64,000 nt of DNA. Source: JAWSVE01 sp050789445. Its GTDB lineage: Bacteria > Pseudomonadota > Gammaproteobacteria > Pseudomonadales > Cellvibrionaceae. Positions within the stretch are counted from its first letter, which is position 1, and every line of letters starts with the position of its first letter. The notes under the pieces were generated by a model that saw only the letters and a list, made by a program, of their open reading frames with translations, did not search any database and was not told the DNA's origin. The DNA lies in NCBI GenBank assembly GCA_050789445.1, contig JAILXR010000001.1, forward strand, positions 3,100,001-3,164,000, written 5' to 3'. The position numbers were made by a program, and so were the translations under genes. Shown one piece after another: positions 36,173 to 43,514 of the stretch.

Positions 36173-38350
36173 ATGGCAAAAAAAATTATTATTGTGTTAA
36201 TTATAAGTTTAGCCATTGCTGTTTTTTTTATATTTGACCTGCAAGAATGGCTGACTTTTGAAAAGTTACAAGCAAGTCAATCTGCCTTTGATGAAAAATT
36301 TAACCGCCAGCCTTGGCTGGTCGGATTTTCTTTTTTCTTATTTTATGTCGCAGTGACAGCGCTTTCATTGCCCGGTGCAGCCATCATGACATTAGCGGCA
36401 GGCGCATTTTTTGGGTTGTGGCTAGGATTGTTAATTGTTTCTTTTGCGTCATCAGTTGGCGCCACTGTTGCCTTTTTGGTGTCGCGCTATTTATTTAGAG
36501 ATGCCATTCAAAATAAATTTGGCGATAAGCTTTCTGCTTTTAATGAAGGTGTTGAAAGAGAGGGAGGGTTTTACCTTTTTACATTACGATTGGTTCCTGT
36601 TTTTCCGTTTTTTGTCATTAATCTCTTGATGGGCCTCACGCCAATAAAAGCGAAAACGTTTTATTGGGTCAGTCAGGTCGGCATGCTGGCGGGCACTTTT
36701 ATTTACGTGAATGCAGGTACGCAATTATCTGAGCTAGAAAGTGCGAGTGGAATTTTTTCGCCGGGCATTATCATCTCTTTTGTGTTGTTGGGTATCTTCC
36801 CTTGGGTTGCAAAACGCATAGTGGATTTTGTAAAAAAACGAAAAGTGTATTCACAATGGAATAAGCCGAAAAAATTCGATACCAACATGGTGGTGATCGG
36901 TGCCGGTTCGGCAGGCTTGGTCAGTGCGCTTATTGCAGCAACGGTAAAAGCAAAAGTAACTTTAGTCGAAGCGAATAAAATGGGCGGCGATTGTTTGAAT
37001 TACGGTTGTGTTCCCAGTAAAGCCTTAATCAAAAGTGCAACCGTTGCAAAAACAATTCGCTCAGCAAATAAGTACGGTTTGCAATCAAGTGATCCCAGTT
37101 TTAATTTTTCAGATGTGATGGCGAGAATCCATTCCATCATTAAAGAAATAGAACCACACGATAGTGTAGAGCGATACACGGGTTTGGGTGTTGATGTTTT
37201 ACAGGGGTACGGAAAATTAATTGACCCCTGGACGGTTGAAGTCAAAATGAATGATGGCACAACCAAAAAAGTAACCACAAAAAGTGTCGTCATTGCAGCA
37301 GGCGCTCATCCGTTTGTTCCTCCGCTTCCCGGTATAGAAGATGTCGGCTATGTGACGAGCGATACATTGTGGGATAAATTTGCGAATTTCGAAGCGCCAC
37401 CAAAAACTTTGGTAGTGCTGGGCGGCGGCCCAATCGGATGTGAATTGTCACAAAGTTTTGCGCGATTAGGGTCGCAAGTGATTCAAATAGAAATGCAATC
37501 GCGAATCATGATACGCGAAGACGAAGAAGTATCAGCATTTGTGAAAGAAAGATTAGAAGCCGATGGTGTAAAAGTATTAACCGATCACAAAGCGTTACAT
37601 TTCGAAATAAAGAGTGAGACAAAGAGTGAAATAAACAATGGCAATAAAACTATTATTGTTGAAAACAATGGCAAAGAAATCACCATCGAATTTGACGAAA
37701 TGATTTGCGCAGTCGGCCGCAGCGCTCGTTTAAAAGGCTATGGGCTAGAAGATATTGGTATCGATACCGATAAAACAGTCGTGACGGATGATTACCTAGA
37801 AACAAAATACCCAAATATTTATGCAGCAGGTGATGTGGCAGGGCCGTTTCAATTTACACACACCGCATCGCATCAAGCATGGTATGCCGCAGTCAATGCA
37901 CTGTTCGGAGATTTCAAAAAGTTTAAAGCCGATTATCGTGTCATCCCATGGACTACTTTTGTTGATCCAGAAGTATCCCGCGTCGGTATTAACGAACAAG
38001 AAGCGATCGAAAAAAATATTCCTTACGAAGTATCTCGTTACGGTATAGATGATTTAGATCGCGCCATAACCGAAAGTGCAGCAGAAGGTTTTGTAAAAAT
38101 ACTTACCGTTCCCGGTAAAGATAAAATCCTTGGCGTCACAATAGTTGGCGCGCACGCAGGGGAATTATTAGCAGAATATGTTTTAGCCATGAAGCACGGC
38201 CTAGGTTTGAATAAAATCTTAGGAACAATTCATACCTATCCCACATGGTCAGAAGCCAATAAATACGCCGCCGGTAATTGGAAGCGTGCGCATGCCCCCG
38301 AAGGCCTTTTAAAATGGGTAGAAAAATTCCATACATGGCGGCGGCATTAA
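36173..38350 (+). CDS. VTT (TVP38/DedA-like) domain fused to a FAD-dependent disulfide reductase
   Basis: This is a 725-residue fusion. Residues 1-225 form a polytopic VTT/SNARE-associated-Golgi domain, with LSLPGAAIMTLAAGAFFG and LRLVPVFPFFVINLLMG. From residue ~239 a class-I pyridine-nucleotide-disulfide oxidoreductase begins (MVVIGAGSAGLVSA). It has the redox pair Cys274-x4-Cys279 (GGDCLNYGCVPSK), an NAD-binding GGGPIGCELSQ, the FAD motif YAAGDVAG and a dimer domain ending HTYPTWSEA. It resembles mercuric reductase and lipoamide dehydrogenase, without an HMA domain or the C-terminal mercury Cys pair. A membrane-tied thiol or quinone redox role is inferred. Confidence 0.9.
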   Translation: MAKKIIIVLIISLAIAVFFIFDLQEWLTFEKLQASQSAFDEKFNRQPWLVGFSFFLFYVAVTALSLPGAAIMTLAAGAFFGLWLGLLIVSFASSVGATVAFLVSRYLFRDAIQNKFGDKLSAFNEGVEREGGFYLFTLRLVPVFPFFVINLLMGLTPIKAKTFYWVSQVGMLAGTFIYVNAGTQLSELESASGIFSPGIIISFVLLGIFPWVAKRIVDFVKKRKVYSQWNKPKKFDTNMVVIGAGSAGLVSALIAATVKAKVTLVEANKMGGDCLNYGCVPSKALIKSATVAKTIRSANKYGLQSSDPSFNFSDVMARIHSIIKEIEPHDSVERYTGLGVDVLQGYGKLIDPWTVEVKMNDGTTKKVTTKSVVIAAGAHPFVPPLPGIEDVGYVTSDTLWDKFANFEAPPKTLVVLGGGPIGCELSQSFARLGSQVIQIEMQSRIMIREDEEVSAFVKERLEADGVKVLTDHKALHFEIKSETKSEINNGNKTIIVENNGKEITIEFDEMICAVGRSARLKGYGLEDIGIDTDKTVVTDDYLETKYPNIYAAGDVAGPFQFTHTASHQAWYAAVNALFGDFKKFKADYRVIPWTTFVDPEVSRVGINEQEAIEKNIPYEVSRYGIDDLDRAITESAAEGFVKILTVPGKDKILGVTIVGAHAGELLAEYVLAMKHGLGLNKILGTIHTYPTWSEANKYAAGNWKRAHAPEGLLKWVEKFHTWRRH

Positions 38351-38363
38351 ATATTTTGTTATT

Positions 38364-38459
38364 ATGCCACTTTCAAGATATGTTGAGTTACTTGACGAGT
38401 TATCTAGTTCCGCTGAAAGGCTTTTGAAAGTAAGCACACATAAAGCAGGCAAGGTATAG
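38364..38459 (+). CDS. Possible 31-residue protein at the array edge
   Basis: A 31-residue ORF (starting MPLSRYVELLDELSSSAERL) ends one base before the 59-residue ORF. It looks like an amphipathic helix. No ribosome-binding site is evident, so it may be chance or part of a decayed gene that marks the left border of the cassette array. Confidence 0.3.
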   Translation: MPLSRYVELLDELSSSAERLLKVSTHKAGKV

Positions 38460-38460
38460 C

Positions 38461-38640
38461 ATGAATCTAGAAGCTAAAGAAATGCGTATGGTTATTTTAG
38501 GCTTGAAATCCCTTTTAAAAAATACTGAGAATAAACTTAATAGTATCTCGGAAGAGTCTGATGATTATTCATATCTTATTAATGATATATCACTGATAGA
38601 ATCTATGATTTTAGGTTTTTCTGAAGAATACGAATATTAA
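38461..38640 (+). CDS. Small acidic helical protein, 59 residues
   Basis: This ORF (start MNLEAKEMRMVILGLKSLL, end LGFSEEYEY) is preceded by CAAGG. It is acidic and predicted helical, with no recognised family. Its last codons lie inside the repeat that recurs at 49609-49745, so the 3' end may have been created by insertion of that repeat. It sits between the last core gene and the first cassette. Confidence 0.45.
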   Translation: MNLEAKEMRMVILGLKSLLKNTENKLNSISEESDDYSYLINDISLIESMILGFSEEYEY

Positions 38641-38820
38641 TCCGGAACGGCAGTGCGAATAAAGTAATACTGCCAGATCGATACAATAATAATTTTCCGA
38701 AGACCTTTTTCGGAAATACGTAGCATGGGTATATGTAGACATTCTGCCTACATGTGTACATTTCTGTCTAGATATAGACAGAATGGCTACATGTACCCAT
38801 GACATATATTAAACTGTTAT
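38629..38820 (+). repeat. Array-edge repeat, copy A
   Basis: This ~190-bp element shares its first ~75 bp (from AATACGAATATTAATCCGG) and its CATGGGTA...TACCCATG palindrome arms with 49609-49745. In this copy the palindrome is split by ~60 bp that themselves fold (TGTAGAC..., TCTGTCTA.../TAGACAGA). It ends in GTTATGT, the core-site form seen at attC ends, exactly where the first cassette begins. It may be a relic attI-like site or a small mobile element. Confidence 0.6.
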
Positions 38821-39203
38821 GTTTCAGCAAAAAAAATTTTTTTACGGCCGATAAAAAGCATAAACGAATAATACTGTATTAACAACCAGTGTTTCTATAT
38901 TTGAGAAATAGGCCGTAAAAATTAAAAGGAGTGATTGACGAGAAAGATTTTCGTTAATACCGTACCGGAAGGGAAGCGACGGTGAACAACGAGTTCAAAC
39001 GTTCGCTTCCCTTCCGGTACGGTATAGAAGATCTCGAATCAGTGTCCCCTTGGAATTTGTCTTGCCGACAAGCATGGACGAAGTGCAGTAAAAAAAGTGT
39101 AGTGAAAAGATAAAAATAAAACGGGCATCAAACATGTCGTACTTGAACATAACAAGTCGTTCACTCGACAACGCAAAAAGACGCGTTGCAAGTGAACAGA
39201 GTC
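38816..39203 (+). ncRNA. Non-coding cassette with a 23-bp perfect hairpin, copy 1
   Basis: This cassette has no credible ORF. It contains an outer inverted repeat (TTTTTACGGCC near 38828, GGCCGTAAAAA near 38911) and a LexA-box-like TACTGTATT...CCAGTG (38872-38891). An AAAAGGAG (38924-38931) and a perfect 23-bp inverted repeat at 38957-38979/39003-39025, with an inner TGAAC/GTTCA, follow. The whole cassette recurs almost unchanged at 40790-41177. It may encode a structured RNA, a regulatory leader or a 16-residue leader peptide (TTG 38934), but function is unknown. Confidence 0.5.
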
Positions 39204-39210
39204 GTTATAA
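39147..39210 (+). repeat. attC site of cassette 1
   Basis: ACATAAC ... GTTATAA with inner arms GTTCACT / AGTGAAC and ACAACGC / GCGTTGC. Nearly identical to the site at 41121-41184; its 3' half recurs at 45093-45141. Confidence 0.85.
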
Positions 39211-39225
39211 ACCATAGGAGAGACC

Positions 39226-39759
39226 GTGCCGACTACAGTAATTGAAGTGGTAGATACAGCAATTAAGATCGGCTTAGGTGGCTTAATTGGTTTTATTGGC
39301 ACCTATACAGTAACCAAGCTAAATCACAATCACGATTCAAATAAAGAAAAGTCGAAACGTCATTTTGACGCACTTGAACAAGTTGCTTCACATATCGAAG
39401 AGTTCTCTCATGTGGCATTAAAATATTGGGCATTGGTTGTCGAATGTGTGCGAGTCGAAAACGATGGAAAAACGTGGCCAAAAGAACGATCTGACCAATT
39501 AGATATGGTTAAAGCTGAGTATTTTAGTGAGGCAAAGAATGTAACTGTCGCTGAATCCAAGCTTCTTTTGCTTGGCCTAAATACGGCATCAGAGAAGCTC
39601 GGAGCCTATACAGAATTTCTTAAAGTGCTTCGACGAAAATATTATGTAGGTAAATCGGGGTTAACTGAAAAAGAGATGGATGCAGCTCGAGAAGAGCTAT
39701 TGAAGTTACGTCAAGAGTTCTTTAGTGAGCTATCTGCAGCATATAAAAATGGTTTATAA
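39226..39759 (+). CDS. Cassette protein: small membrane-anchored helical protein
   Basis: This is a 177-residue protein with a GTG start preceded by ATAGGAGAG, 16 bp after the attC core. One hydrophobic segment (~12-32, GLGGLIGFIGTYTV) is followed by a charged helical region to the end (KRHFDALEQVASHIEEF, EKEMDAAREELLKLRQEF). It resembles nothing I can name. The stop codon overlaps the start of its attC, as in typical cassettes. Confidence 0.75.
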   Translation: MPTTVIEVVDTAIKIGLGGLIGFIGTYTVTKLNHNHDSNKEKSKRHFDALEQVASHIEEFSHVALKYWALVVECVRVENDGKTWPKERSDQLDMVKAEYFSEAKNVTVAESKLLLLGLNTASEKLGAYTEFLKVLRRKYYVGKSGLTEKEMDAAREELLKLRQEFFSELSAAYKNGL

Positions 39760-39867
39760 CAAAGCTGTCATAGGGACATTTTTTGCTTCGCTCCATTTTG
39801 GGGTGGCTTCGCCACTTTACCCCAAAATTCCACTACACAAAAAATGCCCCATACAGCGGCGTTAGGG
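39754..39867 (+). repeat. attC site of cassette 2
   Basis: TTATAAC ... GTTAGGG, 114 bp. Long imperfect inverted repeat (ATGGGGCATTTTTTG-like arm at the 3' side against the CATAGGGACATTTTTTG 5' side, and GGGGTGGC/GCCACTTTACCCC). Confidence 0.8.
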
Positions 39868-39881
39868 AGAGGCCAGTTCAA

Positions 39882-40253
39882 GTGCAATGTAACTTTCGAT
39901 TAAAGTTATTGGCGGTGGTTGTTTGTTGTCTTACTTCGTTTACAGCTCATGGGCATCACTCCACTTCAGAATTTTTGTTCTTAACCTCTGAGTTCGAGGG
40001 TGTTCTGACCAATGTAAGATGGACAAACCCACACGTCACGCTAGTTCTTCAAACAAAAGAAGGTGTTCAAATAAATTTTATTGCGGACTCAATAATTAAT
40101 TTGTATCGACTTGGTGTAAGAAAAGAAATGTTTAAGGTCGGTGATAAAATTCGCATATCAGGCCGAATCTCCGGTAAAGACGATTCACGCGCTATGGCAC
40201 GAGAAGTCGTATTCCCTGAAGGATCAAGTTTTAAACTTTGGAACGGGAGGTAA
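39882..40253 (+). CDS. Cassette protein: DUF6152-family exported protein
   Basis: This is a 123-residue exported protein. I start it at GTG 39882, with GAGAGG ~10 bases upstream, because the longer frame begins inside the attC. A signal peptide ends near TAHG. The mature start HHSTSEF and the blocks GVLTNVRWTNPHVTL and GDKIRISGRISGKDDSRA fit DUF6152, a small periplasmic beta-barrel family of unknown function. In other genomes I recall such genes near the exported-protein family seen here at 60453-62426. Finding it as a mobile cassette is unusual. Confidence 0.8.
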   Translation: MQCNFRLKLLAVVVCCLTSFTAHGHHSTSEFLFLTSEFEGVLTNVRWTNPHVTLVLQTKEGVQINFIADSIINLYRLGVRKEMFKVGDKIRISGRISGKDDSRAMAREVVFPEGSSFKLWNGR

Positions 40254-40259
40254 AATGCT

Positions 40260-40352
40260 CCCTAACAAACAAAGGCAGCAGACCCACGCGAGCAATGGCC
40301 TTGAAAAGCAGGCCATTAAGCGCTCGCGGGCCTGCTGCTTTGGGCGTTATGA
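40260..40352 (+). repeat. attC site of cassette 3
   Basis: CCCTAAC ... GTTATGA. Arms CAAAGGCAGCAG / CTGCTGCTTTG and CACGCGAGC / GCTCGCG pair well, with an inner ATGGCCTT..AAGCAGGCCAT hairpin. Confidence 0.88.
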
Positions 40353-40672
40353 CTGATGGTGCTATGAAAAATAAAGGCTGGATAAAGATTTTTAGCGAAA
40401 CTTACGATGACTGTATCGTAGGTGATGCTGATGGATTAATCTCATTAAAAGAGTCAATTGATCAAGCCTTGCTGAATGAGAGCTCTGATATCTCCAATCA
40501 CTGTAAGGCCGATTTCACAAAAATTGTTTTAACTAAAGAGAAATGGCATGAAACCGAAGCGGTCGAAGTGCCCAAATGGCAGGGCTACATTTTTCAATTT
40601 ATGTTGGCGGTTTGGGTGGTCTTATTACCAATAATGGGGCTCGTATTTTTGTACCAGCAAGTGCGGTCATAA
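40349..40672 (+). CDS. Cassette protein: C-terminally membrane-anchored small protein
   Basis: This is a 107-residue protein. The ATG at 40349 lies within the preceding attC core (GTTATGA); ATG 40364 is an alternative. The N-terminal ~80 residues are soluble and acidic (DDCIVGDADGLISLKESIDQAL), and residues ~82-102 form one membrane span. The layout suggests a tail-anchored protein. No family recognised. The stop overlaps its attC. Confidence 0.7.
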   Translation: MTDGAMKNKGWIKIFSETYDDCIVGDADGLISLKESIDQALLNESSDISNHCKADFTKIVLTKEKWHETEAVEVPKWQGYIFQFMLAVWVVLLPIMGLVFLYQQVRS

Positions 40673-40796
40673 CAAGGCCATCTTGCATCGCCAGCAAAGC
40701 TGGCTGGACAAATTTTCCGTGGTTCGTTTTGCGCTTTAACGCTACGCTAGCTCAAAACGCACCACTCCAAATTTGCCGCAAATGGCGGCGTTATGT
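40667..40796 (+). repeat. attC site of cassette 4
   Basis: TCATAAC ... GTTATGT, 130 bp, with AAGGCCATCTTGC / CCGCAAATGGC outer arms and AAAATTTTCCG-like inner pairing. Typical long attC. Confidence 0.82.
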
Positions 40797-41177
40797 TTCA
40801 GCAAAAAAAATTTTTTTACGGCCGATAAAAAGCATAAACGAATAATACTGTATTAACAACCAGTGTTTCTATATTTGAGAAATAGGCCGTAAAAATTAAA
40901 AGGAGTGATTGACGAGAAAGATTTTCGTTAATACCGTACCGGAAGGGAAGCGACGGTGAACAACGAGTTCAAACGTTCGCTTCCCTTCCGGTACGGTATA
41001 GAAGATCTCGAATCAGTGTCCCCTTGGAATTTGTCTTGCCGACAAGCATGGACGAAGTGCAGTAAAAAAAGTGTAGTGAAAAGATAAAAATAAAACGAGC
41101 AGCAAACATGTCGTACTAGAACATAACAAGTCGTTCACTCGACAACGCAAAAACACGCTTTGCAAGTGAACAGAGTC
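40790..41177 (+). ncRNA. Non-coding cassette with a 23-bp perfect hairpin, copy 2
   Basis: This is a near-exact copy of 38816-39203, with only a handful of substitutions, clustered in the ~110 bp before and within the attC. The hairpin arms at 40931-40953 and 40977-40999 are unchanged. Conservation of the structured part and the LexA-like motif may reflect recent copying rather than selection. Confidence 0.5.
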
Positions 41178-41184
41178 GTTATGC
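41121..41184 (+). repeat. attC site of cassette 5
   Basis: ACATAAC ... GTTATGC; same family as the site at 39147-39210, differing at two or three inner positions (AACACGCTTTGC for AGACGCGTTGC). Confidence 0.85.
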
Positions 41185-41193
41185 ATACACAAT

Positions 41194-41547
41194 ATGAAAG
41201 ATTGGATAATTGAATCAACCAAACTTCTAGGCCGATGGGATGATGTTGCAGCCAAAAAGGCGCTAGTTTATCTCGATCAAGATAGACCTAAAGACCAGGA
41301 TGAAATTCTCATGGGCTATGCTCTTGCCCAGCGAATTCTAGACAATGTATTCGCTAGGTTTGCAGCTGAGAGACAAACATTATCAGATGAAGGTGCGGAA
41401 AAATTGGAAGTAGCTATAAAACTAGCACGCTGTTCAATTCCTACCGGCCATCCTCTATTGGTGGTATTTTTGAGGTCCGCGAGTCATATGAAAGAAGAAT
41501 TAACTAATGAGGTGGCGGCTTTAGAGAAGGAGCTGCTAAATGCATAA
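41194..41547 (+). CDS. Cassette protein of unknown function
   Basis: This is a 117-residue soluble, probably all-helical protein (MKDWIIESTKLLGRWDDVAAKK; many Ala/Leu/Glu). The start follows the preceding core by 10 bp without a clear ribosome-binding site. No family recognised. The stop TAA is part of its own attC (GCATAAC). Confidence 0.7.
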   Translation: MKDWIIESTKLLGRWDDVAAKKALVYLDQDRPKDQDEILMGYALAQRILDNVFARFAAERQTLSDEGAEKLEVAIKLARCSIPTGHPLLVVFLRSASHMKEELTNEVAALEKELLNA

Positions 41548-41634
41548 CAAGGTGGTCAAGTTCACTCCGGCCCTGCGGGCCTGCGCGGGACAAATTAAGC
41601 TTCGCTCAATTTGCCCCTTACCACGGCGTTAAAA
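41542..41634 (+). repeat. attC site of cassette 6
   Basis: GCATAAC ... GTTAAAA. Arms AAGGTGGT / ACCACGGCG, inner TCCGGCCC..GGGCC and AAATTAAGC..GCTCAATTT. Confidence 0.83.
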
Positions 41635-41660
41635 CGTAAAATTAGAACATTGGGAGAGTT

Positions 41661-42437
41661 ATGAAAACATTACTTAAAATAATAATTGGCATCGTGGTCG
41701 TATTTGTTTTAGCTATAGGTGCTGTATTCTTTTTTACTGGGGATATGGTTAAAACAGGCGATTCGTTCTTCGAGTCGTTGAAGGCAGGAGATATCGACGC
41801 TGCCTATTCATTCCTTTCGGAAGATTTCAAGTCTAGTACGAATGAGGAAGAATTCCGCCGTTTCATCCAAGATAACGCTCTTTCTGGTTTCGAAGAATCA
41901 AGTTGGGCAGAAAGATCCATCAGCGGTGGTCGTGGGGTGCTAACGGGATCTATTTCTACCGCTGGCGGCGGAGTTGTACCTCTGAAATTGAGCTTTGTGA
42001 AGGGGCCGGATGGCTGGAAAATTTACTCCGTGGAAAAACCTTCATCAGGGTTCCAGGAGGAAAGCAATATTAACTCAGTTCCTTCAGAGCAAAAACAGAT
42101 AGAAATGGTTATGGTGGCCGCCAAAGAATTTGCTATTGGCGTCAATGCCAAAAACTCCGAAAATTTCTATAAAACCTTCTCTGGTCAATTCAAGCAACAA
42201 TTTACAATCGAAAAGCTTAATGAAATCTATAAGCCGTTCTTTGATTCAGGGATCGATCTGTTAGTGTTGCAGCAGTATTCGCCAGTATTCGATGAAAAAG
42301 CCACGATAGATGAAGACGGCGTACTAAGCTTAAAAGGCTTCTTCCCGACCGAACCCAATAAGTTCTATTTCAAACAGACCTATATTTATGAGGGTCTTGG
42401 ATGGAAACTGTTGGGTTATTCAGTAAATATAGAGTAG
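41661..42437 (+). CDS. Cassette protein: membrane-anchored, two NTF2-like repeats
   Basis: This is a 258-residue protein with an N-terminal membrane anchor or signal (~5-27). Two similar alpha+beta units follow: GDSFFESLKAGDIDAAYSFLS (~35) with GGVVPLKLSFVKGPDGWKIYS (~108), and MVAAKEFAIGVNAKNSENFYKTFS (~155) with a closing YIYEGLGWKLLGYSV. This matches DUF4864/DUF3887-like NTF2-fold domains. It should be periplasmic. At 777 bp it is a large cassette gene. GGGAG precedes the ATG. Confidence 0.75.
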   Translation: MKTLLKIIIGIVVVFVLAIGAVFFFTGDMVKTGDSFFESLKAGDIDAAYSFLSEDFKSSTNEEEFRRFIQDNALSGFEESSWAERSISGGRGVLTGSISTAGGGVVPLKLSFVKGPDGWKIYSVEKPSSGFQEESNINSVPSEQKQIEMVMVAAKEFAIGVNAKNSENFYKTFSGQFKQQFTIEKLNEIYKPFFDSGIDLLVLQQYSPVFDEKATIDEDGVLSLKGFFPTEPNKFYFKQTYIYEGLGWKLLGYSVNIE

Positions 42438-42438
42438 G

Positions 42439-42504
42439 TTTTAACAAACAGCTCCAATTGACTCCGGCAAAAAAGCGCCTTCGCAATTGAGCTGGGCGTT
42501 ATGC
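42439..42504 (+). repeat. attC site of cassette 7
   Basis: TTTTAAC ... GTTATGC, 66 bp. Arms CAGCTCCAATTG / CAATTGAGCTG are nearly perfect. Confidence 0.88.
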
Positions 42505-42526
42505 ATAAAAAATTTCAGGAAAATAA

Positions 42527-42820
42527 ATGTATTGGAGTCATAAATCTTTTCCTGGCCTTGAAGGTCTGACCAAGCTTGAGAGAGCTAAATTAATTTTGGA
42601 GTTTCGGTCTAGGTACTCGAGAATTATTTGGCTACATACAATTGGGTTATTGTTTTCAATAGTGGTTGTTATACCACTAATTTATATTCAGCTTCCCCAA
42701 GTTCTATTGTCAGAAGTTATAGCACTGTTGAGCGGGTTAATTACGTATCAAATAATCTATTTGTTTTTACTAAACAAAATCGAGTATCCCCTTTACATAA
42801 AGCACAGTAAAAATGCATAA
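42527..42820 (+). CDS. Cassette protein: small two-span membrane protein
   Basis: This is a 97-residue protein with an N-terminal amphipathic part (LTKLERAKLILEFRSRYSR) and two hydrophobic spans at about 33-55 and 62-82. TTCAGGAAA lies upstream of the ATG. No family recognised. Confidence 0.7.
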   Translation: MYWSHKSFPGLEGLTKLERAKLILEFRSRYSRIIWLHTIGLLFSIVVVIPLIYIQLPQVLLSEVIALLSGLITYQIIYLFLLNKIEYPLYIKHSKNA

Positions 42821-42901
42821 CAAAGCCATTAAAAATCGCACAACAAAAAGCGTTGTGCTGGACTCGCAACAAGTTGCTCGCCTTTTATGGCGGCGTTAGG
42901 C
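42815..42901 (+). repeat. attC site of cassette 8
   Basis: GCATAAC ... GTTAGGC. Outer arms AAAGCCATTAAAA / TTTTATGGCGG; an inner GCACAAC/GTTGTGC hairpin. Confidence 0.87.
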
Positions 42902-42911
42902 AGGAGATACG

Positions 42912-43418
42912 ATGAAATATTTATTACAACTGACCTTAATTTTATTTATGGGTTACGCACACGGAGAAGAAAATATGGGTCTGGTTAATGTAGAGCCATT
43001 TGTGGTTCATGGGATAGAAGTATCTACTACTAACGAAATCGAAATGAAATCGGGAAAGTCCAAGATTCCAAGCCTGTGGGAAAGCTTTTATAAAGACCAC
43101 TATGGTAAGGCACTAAACGGTAATCCCGTATATGGGATTTACACCAATTACGAATCTGATGTGAATGGTCAATATTCTGTAATCGCAGGCGTTAAAACTA
43201 GTGAGGACGACGAAGCGTATAAAAAAATAGAAATTAAATCTGGTAAGTACCTGGTCTTTAAAAAGGAAGGTGGTTCGCCAGAGGCGGTTGTGGCAGCTTG
43301 GCAAGAAGTATGGAATTATTTTTCAAATACAGATAGCCCGTACAAGCGGGCATATACCGCTGATTTCGAAGTATATGAGGGGCCAAATAATATATCCGTC
43401 TATATTGCGGTCAAATAA
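42912..43418 (+). CDS. Cassette protein: exported Cass2/GyrI-like effector-binding protein
   Basis: This is a 168-residue protein. GGAG lies just inside the cassette start, 6 bases before the ATG. Residues 1-18 are a signal peptide (cleavage near AHG-EE). The rest matches the integron-associated effector-binding (Cass2-like, GyrI/BmrR-type) fold: VNVEPFVVHGIEVSTTN, IPSLWESFYKD, PVYGIYTNYESD, KIEIKSGKYLVFKKEG and the C-terminal YTADFEVYEGP. Known Cass2 proteins bind cationic drugs; a periplasmic version would be a scavenging variant (inference). Confidence 0.82.
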   Translation: MKYLLQLTLILFMGYAHGEENMGLVNVEPFVVHGIEVSTTNEIEMKSGKSKIPSLWESFYKDHYGKALNGNPVYGIYTNYESDVNGQYSVIAGVKTSEDDEAYKKIEIKSGKYLVFKKEGGSPEAVVAAWQEVWNYFSNTDSPYKRAYTADFEVYEGPNNISVYIAVK

Positions 43419-43421
43419 AAT

Positions 43422-43511
43422 GCCTAACAAAGTAAGCCAATTGACCATTTTGAGTATGCGCCTTGAAAAGCAGGCACATACTCAAAATGGCAATTGCTTA
43501 CAGCGTTAGCC
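43422..43511 (+). repeat. attC site of cassette 9
   Basis: GCCTAAC ... GTTAGCC. Very good arms AAAGTAAGCCAATTG / CAATTGCTTAC and CCATTTTGAGTATG / CATACTCAAAATGG. Confidence 0.92.
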
Positions 43512-43514
43512 TAA

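Noticed and set aside
39039..39302. Minus-strand ORF shared by both copies of the non-coding cassette (also 41013-41255)
   Set aside because: It starts in the next cassette and crosses the attC; the two copies agree only because the DNA is duplicated. No ribosome-binding site or domain is seen.
39783..39881. Longer N terminus for the DUF6152 cassette gene
   Set aside because: The upstream part is translated attC DNA; the signal peptide and the GAGAGG site place the start at 39882.
40576..40845. 89-residue plus-strand ORF running through an attC
   Set aside because: It spans the attC and the next cassette boundary in another frame from the real gene, with no initiation signal.
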